Shown: positions 1 to 6,416, counted from the stretch's first letter. The stretch: 8,343 nt of DNA from DASZOC01 sp035550975 (GCA_035550975.1 DASZOC010000073.1:1-8343); one strand, 5' to 3'. The notes: generated from the sequence alone by a model not told the origin. A program made the numbers and translations.

Positions 1-33
1 GCCGTGGCCGACGACGAGATCATCGAGTCCTAG
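1..33 (+). CDS. C-terminal tail of an upstream gene (partial)
   Basis: Reading frame 1 gives AVADDEIIES followed by a TAG stop at 31-33. Only the last ten residues are inside the window, so the product cannot be named. The frame is supported by context: the stop codon is embedded in the AGGAGG ribosome-binding site of the next gene, and the gap to its GTG start is 12 nt, as expected for genes in one operon. The acidic tail is not diagnostic of any family. Confidence 0.5.
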   Translation, partial: AVADDEIIES

Positions 34-37
34 GAGG
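32..37 (+). promoter_or_regulatory. Shine-Dalgarno site of the epimerase gene
   Basis: A perfect AGGAGG lies 8 nt upstream of GTG 46 and shares bases with the stop codon of the preceding frame. It fixes the GTG at 46 as the start. It is by far the strongest ribosome-binding site in the window, in contrast to the leaderless-looking starts further on. Confidence 0.85.
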
Positions 38-45
38 CGAAGCTG

Positions 46-1014
46 GTGAAGGTTCTGGTTACGGGTGCGGCGGGGTTCATCGGGTCACATCTGGTCGACC
101 GGCTCCTGGAGCAGGGTGAGGAGGTCGTGGGATTCGACGACCTCTCGTCGGGGACGATGGCGAACCTGCACGATGCGCGCTCTTCACGTGTCGGGAAGTT
201 CTCGTTCCAGCGCGGCGACATCACGTCGAACCTCCTCGCCGACGTGATCAAGCGGCAGAAACCGGAGGTCGTGTTCCATCTCGCGGCCCAGGTTGACGTG
301 CGCAAGTCGGTCAGCGACCCGATCCACGACGCGATGATCAACATCATCGGGACGGTCAACCTGCTGCACGCCGCGACCGAGGCCGGCGTCCGCAAGGTCG
401 TGTTCACGTCGTCCGGCGGCTGCATCTACGGCGAGCCCGACGAGGGGCGGCTCCCGGTGACCGAGGACCAGGTCTATCTGCCCGAGGCGATGCCGGAGTC
501 GCCCTACGGGGTCTCGAAGAAGGTCGTCCTCGACTACCTCCGTTATTTCAAAGCGGTCCAGGGCCTGGACTACACGGCGCTGGCGCTTTCGAACGTCTAC
601 GGACCACGCCAGGAACCTGCGTCCGAGGTAGGCCTCGAAGGGCAGGTCGTGGCGATCTTCTCGCGCAAGATGCTCGGGGGGAGGCCGTGCACGATCTACG
701 GTGACGGCACCCAGACGCGCGACTTCGTCTACGTCGAGGACGTCGTGTCGGCATTCGTCGCGGCGCGCGACCGCGGCAGCGGTGAACTCGTCAACATCGG
801 CAGTGGCGCGGAGCTGTCGGTCAACGAGCTCTACTCACGGCTGGCCGAGCTTACGGAGGCGCGCTTCGACCCCGTCTACGCGCCGGCGCGGCCCGGCGAG
901 CTACAGAGGATCGTCGTGGACCCGTCGAAGGCCGGCGTGGTCCTCGGGTGGGCGCCGACGGTGCCGCTGGCGGAGGGGCTCAAGCACACCGTCGCCTGGT
1001 TCCGTTCGGCGTAG
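46..1014 (+). CDS. NAD-dependent sugar-nucleotide epimerase/dehydratase (GalE-like, extended SDR)
   Basis: A 322-residue protein of the extended short-chain dehydrogenase/reductase family, which epimerises or dehydrates NDP-sugars in the cytoplasm with bound NAD. Seen in the sequence: the Rossmann motif GAAGFIG at residues 7-13, an acidic FDD at 30-32 that would bind the adenosine ribose, RGDI at 56-59, HLAAQ at 78-82, TSSGGCIYG at 121-129 carrying the catalytic Ser/Thr, and the catalytic Tyr154/Lys158 pair in YGVSK. The NVYGPRQ (183-189) and DFVYVEDV (226-233) segments are typical of UDP-glucose 4-epimerases and dTDP-glucose 4,6-dehydratases. The length is normal for the family. The GTG start is set by AGGAGG. 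Substrate cannot be read from sequence; GalE-type UDP-glucose/galactose or UDP-glucuronate epimerase are the likeliest. It appears to be the last gene of an operon that begins outside the window and it converges on the DUF3105 gene. Confidence 0.93.
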   Translation: MKVLVTGAAGFIGSHLVDRLLEQGEEVVGFDDLSSGTMANLHDARSSRVGKFSFQRGDITSNLLADVIKRQKPEVVFHLAAQVDVRKSVSDPIHDAMINIIGTVNLLHAATEAGVRKVVFTSSGGCIYGEPDEGRLPVTEDQVYLPEAMPESPYGVSKKVVLDYLRYFKAVQGLDYTALALSNVYGPRQEPASEVGLEGQVVAIFSRKMLGGRPCTIYGDGTQTRDFVYVEDVVSAFVAARDRGSGELVNIGSGAELSVNELYSRLAELTEARFDPVYAPARPGELQRIVVDPSKAGVVLGWAPTVPLAEGLKHTVAWFRSA

Positions 1015-1023
1015 CTCCGGCGC

Positions 1024-1710
1024 CTAGTCCCTGTATCGCTCCGTGAGGGGCTCGGGGCCCGCGATGCCCTGGAACGACCGCCTGAACTCGTTGACGACCG
1101 CCTGGGACACCTGCTCGCACGGCTGCGACACACCCCACGCGGTCAGCACGAGGTTCGTCTCTTCGTCCTCGAACTGCGTCCACGGCGTCGCGACGGTCGC
1201 CAGGGGCTCGTCTTTGACCGCGAGCTCGACGTCCGAGACCACGTCCTCGGGCGCCTCGGGGTTGTAATAGATGACGATCTGGCCGTGCTCGAGGTTGTGC
1301 ACCACGCCCTCCGGTGGCGCCTCGGTCGCCTCCTCGTAGAAGCCCGGGCGCACCGGTCCGAGCCCGGCTTCGTTGTAGTGGGGGCCGGACGTCGGCGGGT
1401 TGGTGGTGTAGGGCTCGTGCGGCGCGCCGACATCGATGTGGTCCGCCCCCTGAATCTCTTGCTCCTGGACGTCCCCGCAGTTGGCTTCCGCCTCCGCGAC
1501 GCCGTAGTTCTCGATCTGCTGCGTGATCCGGTTGCGGTCGCTGATCACCAGCGCGACGACGCCGGCGGCAACGGCGAGCGCCATGATCGTCGTGATCAGG
1601 TTCCTCCGGCGGTGCGCCTTCTTCAGCGCGTCTTTCTTGCGCTCCTCCGCGAGACGCCTGCGTTGCTTGTCTTCCAGCTTCTTGCTGGTTCGCTGCTCCG
1701 GGTCGCTCAC
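1024..1710 (-). CDS. membrane-anchored DUF3105 protein
   Basis: A 228-residue protein with three parts. A very charged cytoplasmic N-terminus (residues 1-36, rich in Lys/Arg/Glu, possibly coiled coil) is followed by one hydrophobic segment at about 37-57 and a C-terminal domain that should lie outside the membrane under the positive-inside rule. The C-terminal domain carries the DUF3105 signatures NPPTSGPHY (104-112) and HNLEHG (138-143), with several His residues that could bind metal (inference). Cys78 and Cys198 flank the domain and could form a disulfide. The function of DUF3105 is not known to me. The GTG at 1710 has no Shine-Dalgarno, but TAGCCT lies 8 nt upstream, so it may be leaderless. 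It is transcribed divergently from the nitroreductase and ends 9 nt from the convergent epimerase gene, with no terminator seen between them. Confidence 0.88.
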   Translation of the reverse strand: MSDPEQRTSKKLEDKQRRRLAEERKKDALKKAHRRRNLITTIMALAVAAGVVALVISDRNRITQQIENYGVAEAEANCGDVQEQEIQGADHIDVGAPHEPYTTNPPTSGPHYNEAGLGPVRPGFYEEATEAPPEGVVHNLEHGQIVIYYNPEAPEDVVSDVELAVKDEPLATVATPWTQFEDEETNLVLTAWGVSQPCEQVSQAVVNEFRRSFQGIAGPEPLTERYRD

Positions 1711-1732
1711 GGGGCGAGAGGCTATCAGGGGG

Positions 1733-1761
1733 CGTTCGCAACTTAGGCTCCGCAGCGAACG
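1733..1761. repeat. 7-bp inverted repeat CGTTCGC-N15-GCGAACG over the nitroreductase promoter
   Basis: The arms CGTTCGC (1733-1739) and GCGAACG (1755-1761) are perfect complements separated by 15 nt. The candidate -10 box TAGGCT lies in the spacer and the predicted transcription start is near the right arm. It could be an operator for a dimeric regulator or simply a chance repeat in G+C-rich DNA. There is no regulator gene beside it. Confidence 0.35.
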
Positions 1762-1770
1762 GTCCGCGAA

Positions 1771-1776
1771 GAGGAG
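1771..1776 (+). promoter_or_regulatory. ribosome-binding site of the nitroreductase gene
   Basis: GAGGAG ends 3 nt before the GTG at 1780. The GAGG core is 5 nt from the start, which is close but workable. It supports this GTG over the later in-frame ATG at 1813, which would remove the conserved Arg-rich N-terminal motif. Confidence 0.6.
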
Positions 1777-1779
1777 CCA

Positions 1780-2394
1780 GTGGAGTTCTCAGACGTCGCG
1801 CGCAAGCGCCGCATGGTGCGCAACTACTCCGCGGAACCCGTCGCGCCGGAGCTGGTGCGTCGCATGGTCGATATCGCGCGGAAGGCGCCGAGCGCAGGCT
1901 TCTCGCAGGGCCATTACTTCGTCGTCGTCACCGACGCCGAGACGCGTCGTTCGATCGCGCGTCTGGCCGACGAGCCGTCGTACGTCGCGGCGGGACTGGA
2001 CGCGTGGATCTCGTCTGCGCCCCTGCACATCGCGGTGTGCGTGCGCGAGGCGGACTATCACGAGCGATACCGGGAGCCGGACAAGCTCGGCGACGACGGT
2101 CGTGAGATCGAATGGCCGGTTCCGTACTGGTGGGTGGATTCCGGCGGCGCGTTGATGCTTCTGTTGCTGGCCGCGGTCGACTGCGGCCTTGCTGCCGGCT
2201 TCTGCGGTTTCCACCGGCTGGAGGGGCTGCGGGAGCTGCTGGGTATCCCGGCCGACGTGACCCCGATAGGGGTGGTGACGATCGGCCATCCCGCGCCGGA
2301 CCGCCGCTCCGGGTCGCTGGCGCGGGGATGGAAAGCGGCGGAGCAGGTCGTCTTCGAAGGCCGCTGGGGAACGCCGCTGCGCGCGCCGCGTTAG
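1780..2394 (+). CDS. FMN-dependent nitroreductase-family oxidoreductase, candidate dehydro-F420-0 reductase
   Basis: A 204-residue single-domain nitroreductase-fold flavoprotein, normal length for the family. Seen: the N-terminal Arg-rich FMN phosphate-binding motif RKRRMVRNY (8-16), APSAGFSQ (36-43), a hydrophobic helix MLLLLAAVDCGL (126-137), and PIGVVTIGHPAP (162-173), the usual C-terminal flavin-domain segment. Family members reduce very diverse substrates with NAD(P)H or reduced flavins, so sequence alone does not fix the role. Context gives a lead. The convergent neighbour is cofE, which lacks the C-terminal nitroreductase domain that mycobacterial FbiB uses to reduce dehydro-F420-0 to F420-0, so this protein may supply that step (inference). 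Its TAG stop shares 4 bp with the cofE stop. BluB or a general quinone/nitro reductase remain possible. Confidence 0.9.
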   Translation: MEFSDVARKRRMVRNYSAEPVAPELVRRMVDIARKAPSAGFSQGHYFVVVTDAETRRSIARLADEPSYVAAGLDAWISSAPLHIAVCVREADYHERYREPDKLGDDGREIEWPVPYWWVDSGGALMLLLLAAVDCGLAAGFCGFHRLEGLRELLGIPADVTPIGVVTIGHPAPDRRSGSLARGWKAAEQVVFEGRWGTPLRAPR

Positions 2395-3071
2395 CGGAAC
2401 AGGTCGTCGCCGGAAGGACGAACGATCTGTCTAGCAGCGGCTCTCGCGGGGGTGAAAGCGACACCGCGAACGAGGGCGGCGCATATGCCTCCCGCCTTGC
2501 CCATCACGAGCTCTGCGGCACCCGCGAGCTCGTCCGCGACGCAGATGCGGGTCGCGTGCAGTTGCCTGCCCTGCGTATCGGTGGTGCCGCGGTAGTCGAT
2601 GAAAGGGTCGAGCCCGGCGATGCCGATCGCGACATCCGTCTGCCCGATGCGCCACGCGCGCCCGAAGGTGTCGGAGATGACGACGGCGACCTCCACGCCG
2701 GCCTGGTGGGCGATGCGCGCTCTGATCGACCGTGCGGACGCGTCCGGGTCGAGCGGCAGCAGAACGACGTGGTCCGGTTCGACGTTCGAAGAGTCGACCC
2801 CCGCGTTCGCGCACACGAAACCGTGCCGCGTCTCGCTGATCACGAGGTCGCCCGAACGCCGCAGGACCCGCGTGGACTCCGACGCGATCACGGCAGGTTT
2901 GTCCACCGCCGGCGCGATGCGTCCTTCCGCCTTCGACACGACCTTCTGCGTCACGACGACCACGTCGCCTCGCTCCATAGGGGGCGCGGCAGCCACGATC
3001 GCCGCCGCGACGTCGTCTCCCGCCCGGATCTCCGGCACTCCCACGACGGGGATGATCGTCACGGGGTTCAC
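2391..3071 (-). CDS. cofE: coenzyme F420-0:L-glutamate ligase
   Basis: A 226-residue cytoplasmic ligase that adds L-glutamate residues to F420-0 using GTP and divalent metals. Family motifs seen: IPVVGVPEI at 7-15, VVTQKVVSKAEGR (39-51), GVDSSNV (91-97), SDTFGRAWRIGQTDVAIG (133-150), DYRGTTDTQGR (159-169) and ADELAGAAELVMGKA (179-193). The start is the GTG at 3071, which overlaps the cofD stop as GTGA and has CTCCC on the plus strand (GGGAG on the coding strand) 8 nt upstream. An open frame continues upstream to 3791 but there it runs inside cofD and has no family similarity. The protein ends RPSGDDLFR, matching the point where FbiB passes from its CofE domain to its linker and nitroreductase domain; no such domain follows. 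In the segment GKAGGICAALVRG a Cys stands where I recall Pro in relatives. Confidence 0.95.
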   Translation of the reverse strand: MNPVTIIPVVGVPEIRAGDDVAAAIVAAAPPMERGDVVVVTQKVVSKAEGRIAPAVDKPAVIASESTRVLRRSGDLVISETRHGFVCANAGVDSSNVEPDHVVLLPLDPDASARSIRARIAHQAGVEVAVVISDTFGRAWRIGQTDVAIGIAGLDPFIDYRGTTDTQGRQLHATRICVADELAGAAELVMGKAGGICAALVRGVAFTPARAAARQIVRPSGDDLFR

Positions 3072-3982
3072 GTGAGCAACTCCCGTGCCAGACGCGCCGA
3101 TGCGTCCTCGTCCACCATCAACGTGTCCGCGGTCACGACCTGCATGTCCGCGCCTTCGAGCTTCGACGCCTGGTCGGGATCGCACGCGTCGATGACGAAC
3201 CGGTCGATGAAGTCTTCGTACATGAGCGCAACGGCGCCCGCGCTCGACTCGCGTCCGGTGGCGGCGAGCAAGCGCGCCGCGGGTCCCTTGATCGCGCGGC
3301 CCCGGACGATCGGGGACACCGCGGTGACGTGCGGATGAACCCGCAATGCAGCGCGTATCCCGCGAACCCCGAGGATGGGGCCGATCGACAACAACGGGTT
3401 CGACGGGCACAGGATCACCCGGTCGGCGTCCTCGATCGCGCGCAGGACGGCGGGGGCCGGAGTCGCGTCGCGGATCCCGGCGACCCGTACCTCCGTCACC
3501 TCCGGTTCGCATCGCTCCTTGACGAAGTACTCCTGGAACTCGAGCGTCCGTCCATCGGCGGTGATCAGCCGGGTTGCCACGGGATCGTCGGTCATCGGGA
3601 TGATCGTCGCCGCAACGCCGAAGCGAGCCCCGATCTCGCGGGTGGCCTCCGAGAGCGTCGCGCCGGAGCGCAGCGCCTCGGTGCGGAACAGACAGGTCGC
3701 GAGATCCTTGTCCCCGAGCGTGAACCACGTGTCGTGCCCCAGGTTGCTTAGCGCGCCGAGGACCTCGAAGGAGTCGTTCGCGATGCCCCACCCGCGCGTT
3801 CGATCCGCGACACCGGCGAGCCAGTAGGTGACGATGTCGACATCAGGTGAGATATGTAGTCCGTACATGCAAGCGTCGTCGGCGGTGTTGACGACGGCCG
3901 TCAGCTCGCTACCGAGGTGACGTTGCAGCCCGACGAGCAGTTTCGCTCCGCCTACGCCACCAGCCAACGCCACGACTCTCAC
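3068..3982 (-). CDS. cofD: F420 biosynthesis phospho-(enol)lactyl transferase CofD/FbiA
   Basis: A 304-residue transferase that joins Fo to the GDP-activated C3 acid (2-phospho-L-lactate, or phosphoenolpyruvate giving dehydro-F420-0) with release of GMP. Motifs seen: LAGGVGGAKLLVGL at 6-19, NTADD at 32-36, LHISPDVDIVTYWLAG (42-57), LGDKDLATCLFRTEAL (89-104), SNPLLSIGPIL (194-204) and SPIVRG with KGPA (223-235). The length is near the family norm of about 310-330. The start at GTG 3982 gives the expected MRVVALAGGVGG beginning; the frame is open upstream to 4240, but that part overlaps fbiC and is not conserved. There is no Shine-Dalgarno; TACACT lies 9 nt upstream, so the mRNA may be leaderless or nearly so. 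cofE follows with a 4-nt overlap, so the two are probably translationally coupled. Which C3 acid is used cannot be told from sequence. Confidence 0.95.
   Translation of the reverse strand: MRVVALAGGVGGAKLLVGLQRHLGSELTAVVNTADDACMYGLHISPDVDIVTYWLAGVADRTRGWGIANDSFEVLGALSNLGHDTWFTLGDKDLATCLFRTEALRSGATLSEATREIGARFGVAATIIPMTDDPVATRLITADGRTLEFQEYFVKERCEPEVTEVRVAGIRDATPAPAVLRAIEDADRVILCPSNPLLSIGPILGVRGIRAALRVHPHVTAVSPIVRGRAIKGPAARLLAATGRESSAGAVALMYEDFIDRFVIDACDPDQASKLEGADMQVVTADTLMVDEDASARLARELLT
3080..3084 (-). promoter_or_regulatory. ribosome-binding site of cofE inside the end of cofD
   Basis: GGGAG on the minus strand, 8 nt before the cofE GTG. It lies in the last codons of cofD. Together with the GTGA overlap it decides the cofE start and suggests translational coupling. 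Confidence 0.65.
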
Positions 3983-4019
3983 GGGACGAGGAGTGTAGTG
4001 CGGCAAATACACTGCGGCT
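3983..4019. promoter_or_regulatory. compact bidirectional promoter between cofD and fbiC
   Basis: Only 37 bp separate the two divergent start codons. Within them AGTGTA (3992-3997) and TACACT (4008-4013) form a perfect inverted repeat with a 10-nt spacer. Read outward, each arm gives TACACT, a TANNNT -10 box: 6 nt before the fbiC ATG on the plus strand and 9 nt before the cofD GTG on the minus strand. No Shine-Dalgarno is present for either gene and no -35 hexamer is obvious at 17-nt spacing. The simplest reading is a symmetric promoter giving a leaderless fbiC mRNA and a leaderless or near-leaderless cofD-cofE mRNA. The same repeat could alternatively be an operator. Confidence 0.6.
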
Positions 4020-6416
4020 ATGGATCGACTCGGCGTCTTGAGCCGGCGCGCGTCGGGAGGCGACCGCCTGGAAGACGCCGAGGTGCGCGATCTGGCTCGC
4101 GCCGCGCTGAAGGACCCTCGCGTCGTCACGGATGCAGCGCGCCGCCTTCGGGACGAGACCCGCGGTGCGCGGATCACGTACTCGCGCAAGGTCTTCATCC
4201 CTTTGACGAAGCTGTGCCGCGACTCGTGCGGATATTGCACGTTCGCTCATCCGCCGCGGCCCGGCGAGCACGCGTTCCTGACGATCGAAGAGGTGCTCGA
4301 TATAGCGCGCGCGGGCGAGGCGGCGGGTTGCGCGGAGGCACTGTTCACGTTGGGCGACAAGCCCGAGCGCAAGTGGCCGGAAGCTCGGGCCGAGCTCGAA
4401 GAACTGGGGTACGCGTCGACGATCGAGTACCTGGTCGCCGCCTGCAGTGCGGTCCTCACGGAAACCGGGCTGTTGCCACACGCGAATCCGGGTGCGCTGA
4501 CGTTCGACGAAGCGGTCGCGCTGCGGAGCGTGACCGTCAGCCAGGGGACGATGCTCGAGACCTTGTCGGAACGTCTCCTCCAGCGGGGGAATGCCCATTT
4601 CGCGGCCCCCGACAAGAAGCCGTCGGTCAGGTTGGCAACGCTGGAGGCGGCCGGGCGTGCCCGCGTCCCGTTCACGACGGGGATCCTCGTGGGGATCGGC
4701 GAGACCTACGACGAACGCATCGACGCGCTGCTCGCGATCCGAACGGCGCACGAGGCACATGGCCACATCCAAGAGGTCATCGTGCAGAACTTCCGCGCGA
4801 AGCCGGACACGCTGATGGCGCGTCATCCCGATGCCGCGATCGCCGACATGCGCCTTGGCATCGCCCTGGCGCGTCTGATCCTGCCCCCAGAGGTCGCGGT
4901 GCAGGCGCCGCCTAACCTGACCCCGGAGGAGTACGGGTCGTACGTGTCGTGCGGCCTGGACGACTGGGGAGGCGTGTCGCCCGTGACGCCCGACCACGTC
5001 AATCCCGAACGGCCGTGGCCGAAGATCGACGAGCTCCGCGCGGTGACGGAGGGACACGGGTTCGCCCTCGCGGAGCGACTGGCGGCATACCCGTGTTTCG
5101 TCGACACGCCGGTCGCGCGCGACCGTTGGGTGGATCCATCGCTGCACGCACGCGTCCTGGACCTCACCGACGCGGAAGGTTTCCGACGGCCCGACGATGC
5201 CTGGTACGCCGGGGTCGACGTCGCGCCTCCCGAGAGCGCGACCATCGCGCTGGAGGCCGCCGCCGCCGGAGCATGGCGCGTACCCGGGCGCGCGACCCGG
5301 TCGCGGATCGCTCGCATCCTGGATCGCGCCCTCGACGGTATCGAGCCGGCGGAGAGCGAGATCGCCGACCTGTTCACGGCGAGGGGGCCGGAGACCGAGC
5401 GTCTTTATGCGGTTGCCGACGAGCTCAGGAGAGAAACCGTCGGCGACGAGGTGACGTATGTCGTCAACCGCAACATCAACTACACCAACATGTGCTACTT
5501 CCGGTGCGGGTTCTGCGCGTTCTCGAAGGGGCCGAAGTCGTTGAACCTGCGGGGTGCGCCGTATCTCCTGACGCCGGAAGAGGTGGCGAAGCGCGCGAGG
5601 GAAGCGTGGGACAAAGGTGCGACCGAAGTGTGCATGCAAGGTGGGATCCACCATTCGTTCACCGGCGAGGACTATGTCGCGTATCTGAACGCGGTCAAGG
5701 AGGCGGTGCCCGAGATGCACGTCCACGCTTTCACCGCGCTCGAGGTGTTCCAGGGCGCGCAGACGAGCGACACGACCGTCGAGCGTTTCCTAGCGCGGCT
5801 TCGCGACGCAGGGCTCGCGACGCTTCCGGGGACCGCCGCCGAGATCCTCGACGACCGCATCAGGGCGATCATCTGCCCCGACAAGATCACGACGGAGCAG
5901 TGGTGCGACGTCCACCGGGTGGCACATTCGCTCGGGCTGCGCTCTAACGCGACGATCATGTTCGGCACGGTGGAGGGGCCGGTCCACTGGGCGCGACACC
6001 TGGTCGTCGTGCGCGAGCTGCACCGAGACATCGCGGATCACAACGGCGGATTGTTCGAGTTCGTGCCGCTGCCTTTCGTGCACATGGCAGCGCCGATCTA
6101 CCTGAAGGGCAGAGCGCGCCGAGGCCCGACCTTCGAGGAGACCCTGAAGATGCATGCGGTTGCGCGGATCGCGCTTCACGGACACATACCGAACGTCCAG
6201 GTGTCGTGGGTGAAGCTCGGCGTGGAGGGGACGAAGCTCGCGCTCCGCGCCGGCGCGAACGACGTCGGGGGGACCCTGATGAACGAGAACATCTCCAGAG
6301 CAGCCGGTGCCGACCACGGCCAGGAGCTCGACCCCGCGGCGATGGAGCGCCTGATCCGTTCCGTCGGTCGTATCCCGCGCAGGCGCACGACCCTGTACGA
6401 CTCCGCAATCGTCTGA
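4020..6416 (+). CDS. fbiC: FO synthase FbiC (fused CofG-CofH radical SAM enzyme)
   Basis: A 798-residue cytoplasmic enzyme that makes the F420 chromophore Fo from tyrosine and the flavin precursor 5-amino-6-ribitylamino-uracil. It contains two radical SAM domains. The N-terminal CofG-like domain (about 45-360) binds its 4Fe-4S cluster through Cys66, Cys70 and Cys73 (CRDSCGYC). The C-terminal CofH-like domain (about 450-790) does so through Cys492, Cys496 and Cys499 (CYFRCGFC). CofH signatures follow: MQGGIHHSFTGEDY, HAFTALEVFQG and GGTLMNENISRAAGA. Domain order matches actinobacterial FbiC; the length is a little below the 856 residues of the M. tuberculosis protein. Both clusters are intact, so it should be active. 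ATG 4020 was chosen because a TACACT -10 box sits 6 nt upstream, which fits a leaderless mRNA. It is divergent from cofD-cofE and followed after 26 bp by a glycosyltransferase gene in the same direction. Confidence 0.97.
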   Translation: MDRLGVLSRRASGGDRLEDAEVRDLARAALKDPRVVTDAARRLRDETRGARITYSRKVFIPLTKLCRDSCGYCTFAHPPRPGEHAFLTIEEVLDIARAGEAAGCAEALFTLGDKPERKWPEARAELEELGYASTIEYLVAACSAVLTETGLLPHANPGALTFDEAVALRSVTVSQGTMLETLSERLLQRGNAHFAAPDKKPSVRLATLEAAGRARVPFTTGILVGIGETYDERIDALLAIRTAHEAHGHIQEVIVQNFRAKPDTLMARHPDAAIADMRLGIALARLILPPEVAVQAPPNLTPEEYGSYVSCGLDDWGGVSPVTPDHVNPERPWPKIDELRAVTEGHGFALAERLAAYPCFVDTPVARDRWVDPSLHARVLDLTDAEGFRRPDDAWYAGVDVAPPESATIALEAAAAGAWRVPGRATRSRIARILDRALDGIEPAESEIADLFTARGPETERLYAVADELRRETVGDEVTYVVNRNINYTNMCYFRCGFCAFSKGPKSLNLRGAPYLLTPEEVAKRAREAWDKGATEVCMQGGIHHSFTGEDYVAYLNAVKEAVPEMHVHAFTALEVFQGAQTSDTTVERFLARLRDAGLATLPGTAAEILDDRIRAIICPDKITTEQWCDVHRVAHSLGLRSNATIMFGTVEGPVHWARHLVVVRELHRDIADHNGGLFEFVPLPFVHMAAPIYLKGRARRGPTFEETLKMHAVARIALHGHIPNVQVSWVKLGVEGTKLALRAGANDVGGTLMNENISRAAGADHGQELDPAAMERLIRSVGRIPRRRTTLYDSAIV

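Larger units (their letters stand above)
1711..1779. promoter_or_regulatory. divergent promoter region between DUF3105 and nitroreductase genes
   Basis: This 69-bp gap carries start signals for both flanking genes. On the minus strand TAGCCT (1724 to 1719) sits 8 nt before the GTG of the DUF3105 gene. On the plus strand TAGGCT (1744-1749) fits a -10 box, which would give a short leader of roughly 20-25 nt before the nitroreductase GTG, including the ribosome-binding site. Neither has a recognisable -35. TANNNT -10 boxes are usual for actinobacterial housekeeping sigma factors; the assignment here is by eye. Confidence 0.5.

Noticed and set aside
1015..1023. possible terminator between the epimerase and DUF3105 genes
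   Set aside because: The gap is 9 nt and no G+C hairpin with a T-run could be found across it on either strand.
1285..1746. 153-residue plus-strand frame antisense to the DUF3105 gene
   Set aside because: The DUF3105 motifs on the minus strand explain the region; the antisense frame is Arg/Leu/Val-rich and would run into the nitroreductase promoter.
3069..3074. CACGTG palindrome at the cofD-cofE junction
   Set aside because: A six-base palindrome is expected by chance and here it is made up of the cofE start codon and adjacent coding bases.
2112..3338. 408-residue plus-strand frame running from within the nitroreductase gene across cofE
   Set aside because: It overlaps two genes with clear family motifs, has low-complexity Arg/Asp/Gly composition and no plausible start signal.
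3072..3791. N-terminal extension of the cofE frame up to 3791
   Set aside because: This part lies wholly inside cofD in another frame and is Arg/Gly-rich without motifs; the GTGA overlap and ribosome-binding site place the true start at 3071.
3983..4240. N-terminal extension of the cofD frame up to 4240
   Set aside because: It would overlap the start of fbiC on the other strand and precede the normal family N-terminus (MRVVALAGGVGG); the composition is not protein-like.
3909..5726. 605-residue open frame antisense to the first half of fbiC and crossing its promoter
   Set aside because: It is Arg/Gly/Pro-rich shadow translation typical of the opposite strand of a G+C-rich gene. It shows no recognisable domain, and fbiC on the plus strand has both radical SAM cysteine motifs.
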